From Pseudomonadota bacterium (GTDB lineage Bacteria > Pseudomonadota > Alphaproteobacteria > Sphingomonadales > Sphingomonadaceae), in NCBI GenBank assembly GCA_030271595.1, contig JARXKO010000001.1, positions 9,600 to 22,216 of the forward strand: 12,617 nt of DNA. The letters run 5' to 3'. Shown piece by piece: positions 6,218-12,274 of the stretch (the first letter of the stretch is position 1; each line of letters begins with the position of its first letter). The notes beneath the pieces were generated by a model. The model did no database searches. It saw nothing but the letters and a program-made list of their open reading frames with translations, and had not been told where the DNA came from. The position numbers and the translations under genes are program-made.

Positions 6218-6985
6218 ATGAGCGAATATGTGCGGGTTGAGCGGGATGGCGAGCTGCTGGCCATCACGCTGGCGCGGCCCGAACGGCGCAATGCCATCAC
6301 CGTCGAGATGTACAGCGCGCTCGGCGATGCGATCGCGGCCGGCGCCGATCCCGAGGTCAGGCTGATCACCATCCGCGGCGAAGGCAGCGATTTCACCGCC
6401 GGCAACGACCTTGCCGACTTCATGACCGCCTTGCCGCGGGCGTCCGATGAAGAAATTCCGGTGTGGCGGCTGCTTCGCCTGCTGGTCGAGAACCAGACTC
6501 CGCTTGTCGCCGCGGTGCAGGGCAATTGCGTCGGCATCGGAACCACCATGCTGCTTCACTGTGACCTGGTGGTGGTCGCGGACAACGCGTGCTTCAAAAT
6601 GCCGTTCGTCGAGCTTGGGCTGGTGCCCGAAGCGGCGAGTTCGCTGCTGCTGCCCGATCTCGCCGGTCGCCGCCGCGCCGCACGCTATTTGCTCCTTGGT
6701 GAAAGCTTTGGCGCCGAGGAGGCCCTCGCTATCGGACTGGCAAGCCACCGCGCGGTCCCCGCCGAGCTCGATCAGCGTCTCGGCGAAATCGTCACCGCGC
6801 TGCTCGCCCAGCCGCGCGAAGCCCTGCGCGCGACCCAGCGGCTGCTGCGCGACGGACCGCGGGACGAGCTTTTAACGCGAATCGCGCTTGAAAATGCATC
6901 GTTCGGCGAGCGCCTTGAATCGGCCGAAGTGAAAGAAGCGATCACGAAGTTCTTCGCCGCCCGCTCGGCCCGGAGCCCGGGCTGA
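6218..6985 (+). CDS. Crotonase-family protein (enoyl-CoA hydratase/isomerase), probably isomerase type
   Basis: A 255-residue crotonase-fold acyl-CoA enzyme. The start is ATG 6218 with AAGGAG at 6201-6206; the longer open frame back to 5492 is antisense to the transaldolase. Fold landmarks are [10 protein letters not shown] (18-27), the first oxyanion loop [12 protein letters not shown] (57-68) and the second at [16 protein letters not shown] (101-116), then [17 protein letters not shown] (130-146). Aligned by eye with rat enoyl-CoA hydratase, the two catalytic glutamates (Glu144, Glu164) fall at Thr110 and Phe130, so hydratase activity is unlikely. Glu138 in VPEAASS falls where the delta3-delta2-enoyl-CoA isomerases of the ECI2 type have their catalytic Glu (PEGCSS). 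This suggests isomerisation of unsaturated fatty acyl-CoA. The family is certain; the reaction is inference. It ends 3 bases before the convergent tadE-like gene. Confidence 0.9.
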   Translation: MSEYVRVERDGELLAITLARPERRNAITVEMYSALGDAIAAGADPEVRLITIRGEGSDFTAGNDLADFMTALPRASDEEIPVWRLLRLLVENQTPLVAAVQGNCVGIGTTMLLHCDLVVVADNACFKMPFVELGLVPEAASSLLLPDLAGRRRAARYLLLGESFGAEEALAIGLASHRAVPAELDQRLGEIVTALLAQPREALRATQRLLRDGPRDELLTRIALENASFGERLESAEVKEAITKFFAARSARSPG

Positions 6986-6988
6986 TCG

Positions 6989-7384
6989 TCAGGCGGTGCT
7001 GATCCACACGCGCTTCGAGCGGCTGACCGTGATGGTCGGCCCGGGGATGATCAGCAGGTTGGTCGACTGGGTGTAGGACACCTGAAGATCGAGGTAATTG
7101 CCGCCATCCTGGGTTCCCGACACCGGGTTCGAAATCGTGAAACTGCCGGGCCCGATACCGTACACCGTCGATTGAATTTTCGACTTGATGGTGGAGGTCG
7201 TGGGCGTTGGGTAAAGGGTCGCATAGCGCGCGCCTTCGCCCAAGCCGTGCTGGATCCCAGACATGGCGCGGAACACCAGACCCGCCTGGACGATCGCCCA
7301 CATGAGCACAATGAGCGCCGGCAGGGCCACCGCAATCTCGATGATCGCCGAGCCGCGCTCGTTGCTGATCAGGCGCCGGGTCAT
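6989..7384 (-). CDS. TadE-like pilus accessory protein (second copy, distal in operon)
   Basis: A 131-residue TadE/TadF-like minor pseudopilin. It starts at ATG 7384, which overlaps the stop of the upstream gene in ATGA, and ends at TGA 6991-6989. The N-terminus MTRRLISNERGSAIIEIAVALPALIVLMWAI has a short basic leader, a Gly11|Ser12 site with Glu at +5 of the mature chain, and one long hydrophobic helix (about 12-35), the pattern of proteins processed by a prepilin peptidase. The rest (GLGEGARYATLYPTPTT, LDLQVSYTQSTNLLIIPGP) looks like a compact beta-rich periplasmic domain. The open frame extending to 7555 is inside the preceding gene. Last gene of the tadGEE operon; no room for a terminator before the convergent crotonase gene. 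Confidence 0.85.
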   Translation of the reverse strand: MTRRLISNERGSAIIEIAVALPALIVLMWAIVQAGLVFRAMSGIQHGLGEGARYATLYPTPTTSTIKSKIQSTVYGIGPGSFTISNPVSGTQDGGNYLDLQVSYTQSTNLLIIPGPTITVSRSKRVWISTA

Positions 7385-7833
7385 TCGATTCGCACTCCGG
7401 CGGTGGCACTGATGTGATAGGTCCCGTCGGCGTTGATTCCGGACAGATGCATTGGAAACAGCGGTTTGTATTTGTCGGTGACGAGGACCGAGATCCACTG
7501 GCTCTCGGTCTGGCCGGTCGGGCAATCGACCGCGCTCGACACGCTGCCGTTGCATTCCAGCCGATAGGTTACCGTGACATTGCTCAACGGAACCCCGGCC
7601 TGGGTCGCGGCCTCGTTCTGAAGCGTTGCCTCGACGGTATCGTTGGCGCTCGTATTCATGATCTTTTCAATCGCGCGCTGCGCCGCCTGCTCCAGCTTGA
7701 GCTTGCGTCCGAAGGCGTTCGACAGGTCGACGACGCCGATGATCATCGTCGCCAGCACCGGCGCGATCATCGCCAGTTCGACGATCGCGGCGCCGCGGCT
7801 ATCGCGGGCGAGCGTGTGCAGCGGCCAGCGCAT
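7381..7833 (-). CDS. TadE-like pilus accessory protein (first copy)
   Basis: A 150-residue TadE-like protein. ATG 7833 shares one base with the stop of the upstream tadG-like gene (TGATG), and the stop overlaps the next gene's start, so the three are tightly coupled. The N-terminus MRWPLHTLARDSRGAAIVE has a basic leader and a Gly14|Ala15 site with Glu at +5, then the hydrophobic helix LAMIAPVLATMIIGVVDLSNAF (split here by position, about 20-41). The periplasmic part contains two cysteines (ECNG, DCPT), which may form a disulfide, and ends HISATAGVRIE. TadE/TadF proteins help assemble Flp pili; the precise role of this copy is inferred only from family and position. A GTG directly before the ATG is an alternative start. 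Confidence 0.85.
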   Translation of the reverse strand: MRWPLHTLARDSRGAAIVELAMIAPVLATMIIGVVDLSNAFGRKLKLEQAAQRAIEKIMNTSANDTVEATLQNEAATQAGVPLSNVTVTYRLECNGSVSSAVDCPTGQTESQWISVLVTDKYKPLFPMHLSGINADGTYHISATAGVRIE

Positions 7834-9119
7834 CACGCGACCAACCGGACCCGCTTGCCACCCTGGATGATGGTATTGCCGTAAGCGGCGCAATTGGCGG
7901 CCTTCTTGAACTTGTTCGACGTGCTGCTGTTGCCGCTGAACGTGAGGTCGCGGGCAACCAGCTGGGTGCAGGTCGCGGAGGAAGTTCCGGTGCCGTTGTA
8001 ATCGAGCGACGATTTGGGGAAATACACCGCGCCGTTGATGATCGAGCTGCTATTCCCGTTGATCTTGTTGCTGTTATTGGTCGCCCGCCGATCCTGAAAG
8101 ATCGCAATGCCCTTGTAGGTCCCGGACGCCGGGGCGTTCAAATTGATATTGGCGGTGGCATTGACCTTGAACGAGCCGATGGTGGCATTGCTCGCGGTGC
8201 TGCTGTTGGTCAGCACGATGGTGCACGACGAACAGGTGATATTGCCCTGGATGAAGGCGTCGCCGCCGTTGATGTAATAGGTCCCGTCGGGCAGCGTCAA
8301 AGTCTTGTTCGGACTGACCGACAGCGACGAGAAGCAATTGTACTTCTTGCCAGACGCATCGGTCAGCGCGAGGTTGGTCGTCTCACTCAGCGCCGCGCTC
8401 TTGCAATTCATGTCGGACGCCACGGGATTCACGTTGGCGAAGGGATCGGCGAGCGCCGGAGAATACGGCTGATAGGTCTGGACATTCCAGTTCGACGATT
8501 GCTGGATTCCGCCGACTGCGGCGACCGAATTGGCGGTCACCGTGGAACTCCCCTTGGCATAAGCCGAGTTGTTCGAGGGCGAATTGCTCATCAGGCTGCA
8601 ATCGAGCTCCATTCCGGCATTGCCGGTAATCGAAATGCCGGTTGTCGCCGCATTATTTTCCAGGCTGAGGACGCACATGTCGTCGGTGCCCGGAACGCTC
8701 GCCGCGGTGGCGGTGGTCTTGATCAGCGGCGGGTTGGTCATGAACATTCCGCTGAAGGAAAGCTTGCGCTGGACCGCCAGCGTGACGGTCACCTGATCGA
8801 CCTTGGTGGTCGTGTCGGTGGGGTAGCTGATCTGGGGATAGCCCGCCTGGAGCGACAGACCGGTATGCTGGTTGAGCGACAAATCGTGACTGACCGCGGT
8901 CGACGTCGTCGAGGTCAGGCCGCTATTGTTGGCGCGATCATAGACCCCGGCGATGGCCGCCGAATCGGCTGCCCGCTGCAGCTGGCGTTTCCACATCGCC
9001 CACTGGATGGTGTCGGTGGCAAGGCCGGCCGAACCGATCATCAACGGCATTGCAGCGGCGGCAATGATAAGGGCGTTGCCGCGTTTGTCCTTGAACAGCT
9101 TGCGCAGGAAATTGAACAT
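7833..9119 (-). CDS. TadG-like Flp pilus assembly protein with beta-rich periplasmic domain
   Basis: A 428-residue protein, first gene of the tadGEE operon. It starts at ATG 9119 (GAGG just upstream). Residues 1-13 are basic, 14-38 form one membrane helix (NALIIAAAAMPLMIGSAGLA), and QLQRAADSAAIAG (46-58) is the characteristic motif after the helix in TadG-like proteins. The large remainder is rich in Asn, Ser, Thr and Gly with short strand-like repeats: GISITGNAGMELDC (161-174), LPDGTYYINGGDAFIQGNI (276-294), SGTYKGIAIFQDR (332-344) and INGAVYFPKSSLDYNG (361-376). This looks like a parallel beta-helix or similar stacked fold. Eight cysteines (149, 174, 239, 262, 296, 299, 384, 410) suggest disulfides in the periplasm. 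I see no DxSxS metal site, so it lacks the von Willebrand A domain that many longer TadG proteins carry. Confidence 0.85.
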   Translation of the reverse strand: MFNFLRKLFKDKRGNALIIAAAAMPLMIGSAGLATDTIQWAMWKRQLQRAADSAAIAGVYDRANNSGLTSTTSTAVSHDLSLNQHTGLSLQAGYPQISYPTDTTTKVDQVTVTLAVQRKLSFSGMFMTNPPLIKTTATAASVPGTDDMCVLSLENNAATTGISITGNAGMELDCSLMSNSPSNNSAYAKGSSTVTANSVAAVGGIQQSSNWNVQTYQPYSPALADPFANVNPVASDMNCKSAALSETTNLALTDASGKKYNCFSSLSVSPNKTLTLPDGTYYINGGDAFIQGNITCSSCTIVLTNSSTASNATIGSFKVNATANINLNAPASGTYKGIAIFQDRRATNNSNKINGNSSSIINGAVYFPKSSLDYNGTGTSSATCTQLVARDLTFSGNSSTSNKFKKAANCAAYGNTIIQGGKRVRLVA

Positions 9120-9190
9120 CGAATCCTCGCCGGACCAGTGAGATTTGTCCCTCCACTAGCGCGGACACGGTGAGCGAAGCGTTGAAGGCC

Positions 9191-9198
9191 ATGGTTAA
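9191..9198 (-). promoter_or_regulatory. TTAACCAT, CtrA-type half-site upstream of tadGEE
   Basis: On the - strand TTAACCAT (9198-9191) lies 72 bases upstream of the tadG-like start and matches the Caulobacter CtrA half-site exactly. I see no convincing -10 box at the right distance downstream, so the promoter of this operon is not located. The site is about 20 bases from the -35 box of the divergent telA promoter and could affect either direction. Confidence 0.35.
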
Positions 9199-9219
9199 CG
9201 CCGCCGAAGCAAGCACGGC

Positions 9220-9247
9220 TTGAACCACGCTGTATTGTCGCTATAAT
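9220..9247 (+). promoter_or_regulatory. Sigma70-like promoter for the telA operon
   Basis: TTGAAC (9220-9225), a 16-base spacer and a consensus TATAAT (9242-9247) make the clearest housekeeping promoter in this GC-rich window. Transcription would begin near 9254, leaving a leader of about 80 bases before the telA ATG. Confidence 0.65.
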
Positions 9248-9251
9248 ACAG
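9230..9251. promoter_or_regulatory. Perfect dyad overlapping the -10 box (putative operator)
   Basis: CTGTATT (9230-9236), 8 bases, AATACAG (9245-9251): the arms are exact reverse complements, about one helical turn apart. The right arm covers the 3' half of TATAAT and runs to about -3, and the left arm lies in the spacer. A dimeric repressor bound here would block RNA polymerase. I do not recognise the motif, and no regulator gene lies next to it. Confidence 0.5.
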
Positions 9252-9265
9252 TAGGAAAGCCCTTG

Positions 9266-9328
9266 CGCGGGCGTCGGCGCCATTCCACCTGTGGCACCGA
9301 CGCCCGCGAGACGGCGATGAAAGGAATG
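9266..9328 (+). promoter_or_regulatory. Strong leader hairpin of telA mRNA with possible pairing of its loop to the ribosome-binding site
   Basis: CGCGGGCGTCGG (9266-9277) pairs perfectly with CCGACGCCCGCG (9297-9308), 12 bp. After one C/A mismatch, GCCA (9279-9282) and TGGC (9292-9295) add 4 bp, leaving the 9-base loop TTCCACCTG. No T-run follows, so it is not an intrinsic terminator. CATTCC (9281-9286, four bases in the loop) is complementary to GGAATG (9323-9328), which includes part of the AAAGGA ribosome-binding site (9320-9325), so a pseudoknot could hide that site. Confidence 0.5.
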
Positions 9329-9334
9329 ACAGCG

Positions 9335-10549
9335 ATGGCCAAAAGCCCCGCCACCGAAGCACCGACCGCGACCAAGCTCAAGCTCGATCCGCCCGAGGCC
9401 CTGCAGCGGATCGAACCGGCCGAAGCCGCCGGCCTGGTCCCGCTCAAAAGCGCCGAAGTGAACGAGCTCGACAAGCGCGTGGCGGCCTTCGTCGACGAGC
9501 TTGCAGCGCTCGACAGCAACAGCCCCGAATTCGGCAAGAAGGTCGACCAGCTGACCGCGATGGGGCGCAAGGAAATCGCCGAGGCGGCGGGCGCCTCCAA
9601 CCGCTTCCTCGACCGGCCGGTGAAGGCGATCGACAGCGACACCGGGATCGGCGCCGATCTGACCGAGCTTCGCCGAACGGTCGAGGCGCTCGATCCCAAG
9701 GAAGCGGGCAAGGGCATGACCACCCGCAAGTTCCTCGGCATCATTCCGTTCGGCAACCGGGTCAATCGCTACTTCGACAAATATCGCAGCAGCCAGACCC
9801 ACATCTCCTCGATCCTTCAGCGCCTCGGCAACGGCAAGGACGAGTTGCTGATGGACAATGCCGCGATCGACACCGAGCGCACCGGCCTGTGGAAGACCAT
9901 GCACAAGCTCGAGCAGATGGTGCATATCTCCAAAAGCCTCGACCAGAAGCTCGAGGATAAGGCCAATGAGCTCGACGCAGTTGAGCCGGCCAAGGCCAAG
10001 GCGATCCGCGAGAGCGCTTTATTCTACACCCGCCAGCGGACCACCGATTTGCTCACCCAGATGGCGGTGACGGTCCAGGGCTATCTCGCGCTCGATCTGG
10101 TCAAGAAGAACAATGTCGAGCTGGTCAAGGGCGTCGATCGCGCCTCGACCACGACCGTGTCGGCGCTGCGCACCGCGGTCACCGTCGCGTCCGCCATGTC
10201 CAACCAGCGGCTGGTGCTCGAGCAGGTCAATGCGCTCAACACCACCACCGCAAGCATGATCGACACCACGGGCGAGCTGTTGAAGACCCAGTCGGCCGCG
10301 ATCCACGAACAGGCGTCGGGATCGACCATCCCGCTCGAAACGCTGCAGCGCGCGTTCCAGAACATCTACGACACCATGGACCAGATCGACGCGTTCAAGC
10401 TCGCCGCGCTCGAAAATATGAAGCAGACCGTCGCCACGCTCGGCAGCGAAGTCGAGAAGTCCAAGGGCTATATCGCCCGCGCCGAGGGCGTCGCCCAGGG
10501 GCGGATCGAAAGCCAGACCTCGCCGTTCGAGGCGCTCGAGTCGAAGTGA
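9335..10549 (+). CDS. TelA/KlaA/YaaN family protein (toxic anion resistance family)
   Basis: A 404-residue soluble, helix-rich protein of the TelA family, named for plasmid tellurite-resistance loci; in most chromosomes the true role is unknown and probably concerns envelope stress. The motif NRVNRYFDKYRSSQTHI (141-157) is characteristic, and later segments such as YTRQRTTDLLTQMAVTVQGY (231-250) and NALNTTTASMIDTTGELLKTQS (299-320, long amphipathic helix) match the family. No signal peptide or membrane helix is visible. I choose ATG 9335 because AAAGGA (9320-9325) is 9 bases upstream; ATGs at 9317 and 9326 are in frame but badly spaced. The stop overlaps the next gene's GTG start (GTGA), so the two are coupled, as xpaC and yaaN are paired in Bacillus. 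Length is close to the family norm. Confidence 0.87.
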   Translation: MAKSPATEAPTATKLKLDPPEALQRIEPAEAAGLVPLKSAEVNELDKRVAAFVDELAALDSNSPEFGKKVDQLTAMGRKEIAEAAGASNRFLDRPVKAIDSDTGIGADLTELRRTVEALDPKEAGKGMTTRKFLGIIPFGNRVNRYFDKYRSSQTHISSILQRLGNGKDELLMDNAAIDTERTGLWKTMHKLEQMVHISKSLDQKLEDKANELDAVEPAKAKAIRESALFYTRQRTTDLLTQMAVTVQGYLALDLVKKNNVELVKGVDRASTTTVSALRTAVTVASAMSNQRLVLEQVNALNTTTASMIDTTGELLKTQSAAIHEQASGSTIPLETLQRAFQNIYDTMDQIDAFKLAALENMKQTVATLGSEVEKSKGYIARAEGVAQGRIESQTSPFEALESK

Positions 10550-11334
10550 CCCCCGACGACATCGGCCGCGTCTTCGCCCTCGCCGAAGACAGTTTCGAGC
10601 GCGCTTCGGCGAGCTCCGCCAAGACCGCGCAGGCGATCAGTCGCGCGGATCAGGTGCTCACTCGATCGACGTCGAGCGACGGCGTCGCCCGAGCTGCTGC
10701 CCGGCGCGAACGCAGCCGGCTCAACGCCGGCCTCGGTCGCACCGCCAGGCGCGTCGCGCTCGCGATCCTGGCGGTGTGGATCGCGACCATGATCATCGGT
10801 TTCGTCAAGCCGATCGGGCTGTTCGGGCTGCTGATCGCGATCGCCGCCGGCCTGGTGCTGATAGGCGCGGCCGTGATGTCGTCCAAGCGCTCGGCCGCGC
10901 CCGCGCTTCCGGCGCCCGATCTGCCCAGCGGCGTGCTGGTCGAGCGGCTCGATTCCTACCTCTTTCGAGCGCGCGCGTCGCTCCCTGCCCCAGCCCAGAG
11001 CGAGATCGACCGCATGCTTGCCGCGCTGCCCAACCTCAAGCCGACGCTCGAGCGGATCGACCCGCTTGAGCCCGCGGCGCAGGATGCGCGGCGGCTGATG
11101 GGCAAGCATCTGCCCGGGCTGATCGACCACTATCTCGCGGTGCCCGCGGCCTATCGCGGCGCCGCCGACGCCGACGGGGTCAGCGTCGACCAACGGCTGG
11201 TCGATGCACTGCGCGCCGGCCGCGAAGCGCTCGACGATACGGGCAAGCGCCTCGCCCGCGGCGACGTCGCCGCCTTCGAAACGCAGGGCCGGTTCATCGA
11301 ATCGCGCTACGGCGACCAACCGCTCGACAGCTGA
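10546..11334 (+). CDS. Membrane protein resembling XpaC, partner of the TelA-family protein
   Basis: A 262-residue protein starting at GTG 10546, which overlaps the telA stop (GTGA). Residues 1-60 are a charged helical region (DSFERASASSAKTAQAISRA). Two adjacent membrane helices follow at about 69-87 (RVALAILAVWIATMIIGFV) and 90-111 (IGLFGLLIAIAAGLVLIGAA), joined by only a few residues, so both ends should lie on the same, probably cytoplasmic, side. The C-terminal domain (about 128-256) is helical, with SEIDRMLAALPNLKPTLERI and HLPGLIDHYLAVPAAYRG. This layout, and pairing with a TelA-family gene, match the XpaC family (named for 5-bromo-4-chloroindolyl phosphate hydrolysis), but I cannot confirm the family from sequence alone. 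No catalytic motif is evident, so a scaffold or anchor for the TelA protein is a reasonable guess. Confidence 0.8.
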   Translation: MTPDDIGRVFALAEDSFERASASSAKTAQAISRADQVLTRSTSSDGVARAAARRERSRLNAGLGRTARRVALAILAVWIATMIIGFVKPIGLFGLLIAIAAGLVLIGAAVMSSKRSAAPALPAPDLPSGVLVERLDSYLFRARASLPAPAQSEIDRMLAALPNLKPTLERIDPLEPAAQDARRLMGKHLPGLIDHYLAVPAAYRGAADADGVSVDQRLVDALRAGREALDDTGKRLARGDVAAFETQGRFIESRYGDQPLDS

Positions 11335-11395
11335 AAGCCATTGCAGGCGCGCTTCCGCTTGTGCAGGTAGGGGCCGGGCCGAGGACGGGGGTTGA

Positions 11396-12220
11396 ATGGG
11401 GCTGATCGGACTTCGCAAGGCCGCCTATCGCCAGTTGGAGCCGGACGGCTGGCCCGGGAAAGGCCTGTCGCCGGTCAACAAGGCGCTGATCGTGCTGATC
11501 GTGCTCGCGGTGTCCGAAGCAGTCCTCGACACCGAGCCGACGATCTCGGCGGGGCGCGAGCTAACCCTCAACCGGGTCGAATTCTCCCTCGGGGTCATCT
11601 TCCTGATCGAATATCTGGCGAGAATGTGGGTCGAGGTCGAAAATCCGCGCTTCGCCAAATATCGCTTTCCGCGGCTGCATTACGTCATCACGCCGATCGC
11701 CATCATCGATTTGCTCGCGGTGATCCCGGCGTTGTTCGCGTTCGGCGGCGCGCCCAGCCTCGTCCTGCGTTTCTTCCGCGTCATGCGGATGCTGCGGCTG
11801 GCCAAGCTCGGGCGTACATCCAAAGCGTGGCGATTGCTCCACCAGGCCTTCGTCCGCAAGCAGCAGGAATTCGCGCTCATCCTTGGTATGCTGCTGGTCA
11901 CGATCCTTTCGGCAGGGTCACTGATGTACTGGGCGGAAGGCGATATTCAGCCAGACAAGTTCGGCAGCATTCCGCGGGCGATGTGGTGGGCCATCATCAC
12001 CCTCACCACCATCGGGTACGGCGACACGTATCCGATCACTCCGCTGGGCAAGATCCTGGGCGGGTTCATCGCCATCATGGGCGTGATGCTGATCGCCCTT
12101 CCAACCGGCCTGTTCGCGGCATCCTTCACCGAGGCCATGGAACGCCAACGGATCGCCGACGAGGAACGGATCGCCGCAAAAAAGGCAGCCCGCGCCACTG
12201 TCGATGCCGCCGCCGAATGA
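11396..12220 (+). CDS. Voltage-gated K+ channel, six-transmembrane (Kv-type ion transporter)
   Basis: A 274-residue inner-membrane potassium channel subunit, expected to work as a tetramer. Segments by eye: S1 about 29-46, S2 61-80 (ending YLARMWVE), S3 97-115 (IAIIDLLAVIPALF), S4 121-140, S5 158-178, pore helix 192-204, the selectivity filter TIGYGD at 205-210, and S6 218-244 (with the bend-like ALPTG). S4 has basic residues at every third position (Arg125, 128, 131, 134, Lys137, Arg140), the classic voltage sensor. The C-terminus is a charged helix (EAMERQRIADEERIAAKKAA) that could form a tetramer-stabilising coiled coil. ATG 11396 has GAGG at 11381-11384. It follows the XpaC-like gene by 61 bases without a clear terminator, so co-transcription is possible. 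Confidence 0.93.
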   Translation: MGLIGLRKAAYRQLEPDGWPGKGLSPVNKALIVLIVLAVSEAVLDTEPTISAGRELTLNRVEFSLGVIFLIEYLARMWVEVENPRFAKYRFPRLHYVITPIAIIDLLAVIPALFAFGGAPSLVLRFFRVMRMLRLAKLGRTSKAWRLLHQAFVRKQQEFALILGMLLVTILSAGSLMYWAEGDIQPDKFGSIPRAMWWAIITLTTIGYGDTYPITPLGKILGGFIAIMGVMLIALPTGLFAASFTEAMERQRIADEERIAAKKAARATVDAAAE

Positions 12221-12274
12221 GCGCCGGCGCCGGCGCGGATTGCGCCATGCGCGCGCGCGGACCATGATATCGCG

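Noticed and set aside
6122..6748. N-terminal extension of the transaldolase frame on the - strand
   Set aside because: It lies antisense to the crotonase coding region and the short transaldolase family begins exactly at MKFFADTA.
9041..9925. 294-residue - strand frame across the telA start region
   Set aside because: It runs antisense through the TelA coding region and over the promoter and leader hairpin; no family features.
10468..11418. 316-residue - strand frame over the XpaC-like gene
   Set aside because: Antisense shadow; the + strand frame has coupled start, membrane helices and sensible composition.
11392..12267. 291-residue + strand frame over the K+ channel gene
   Set aside because: Arg/Ala/His-rich shadow of a GC-rich gene; the overlapping frame has S1-S6, the voltage sensor and the TIGYGD filter.
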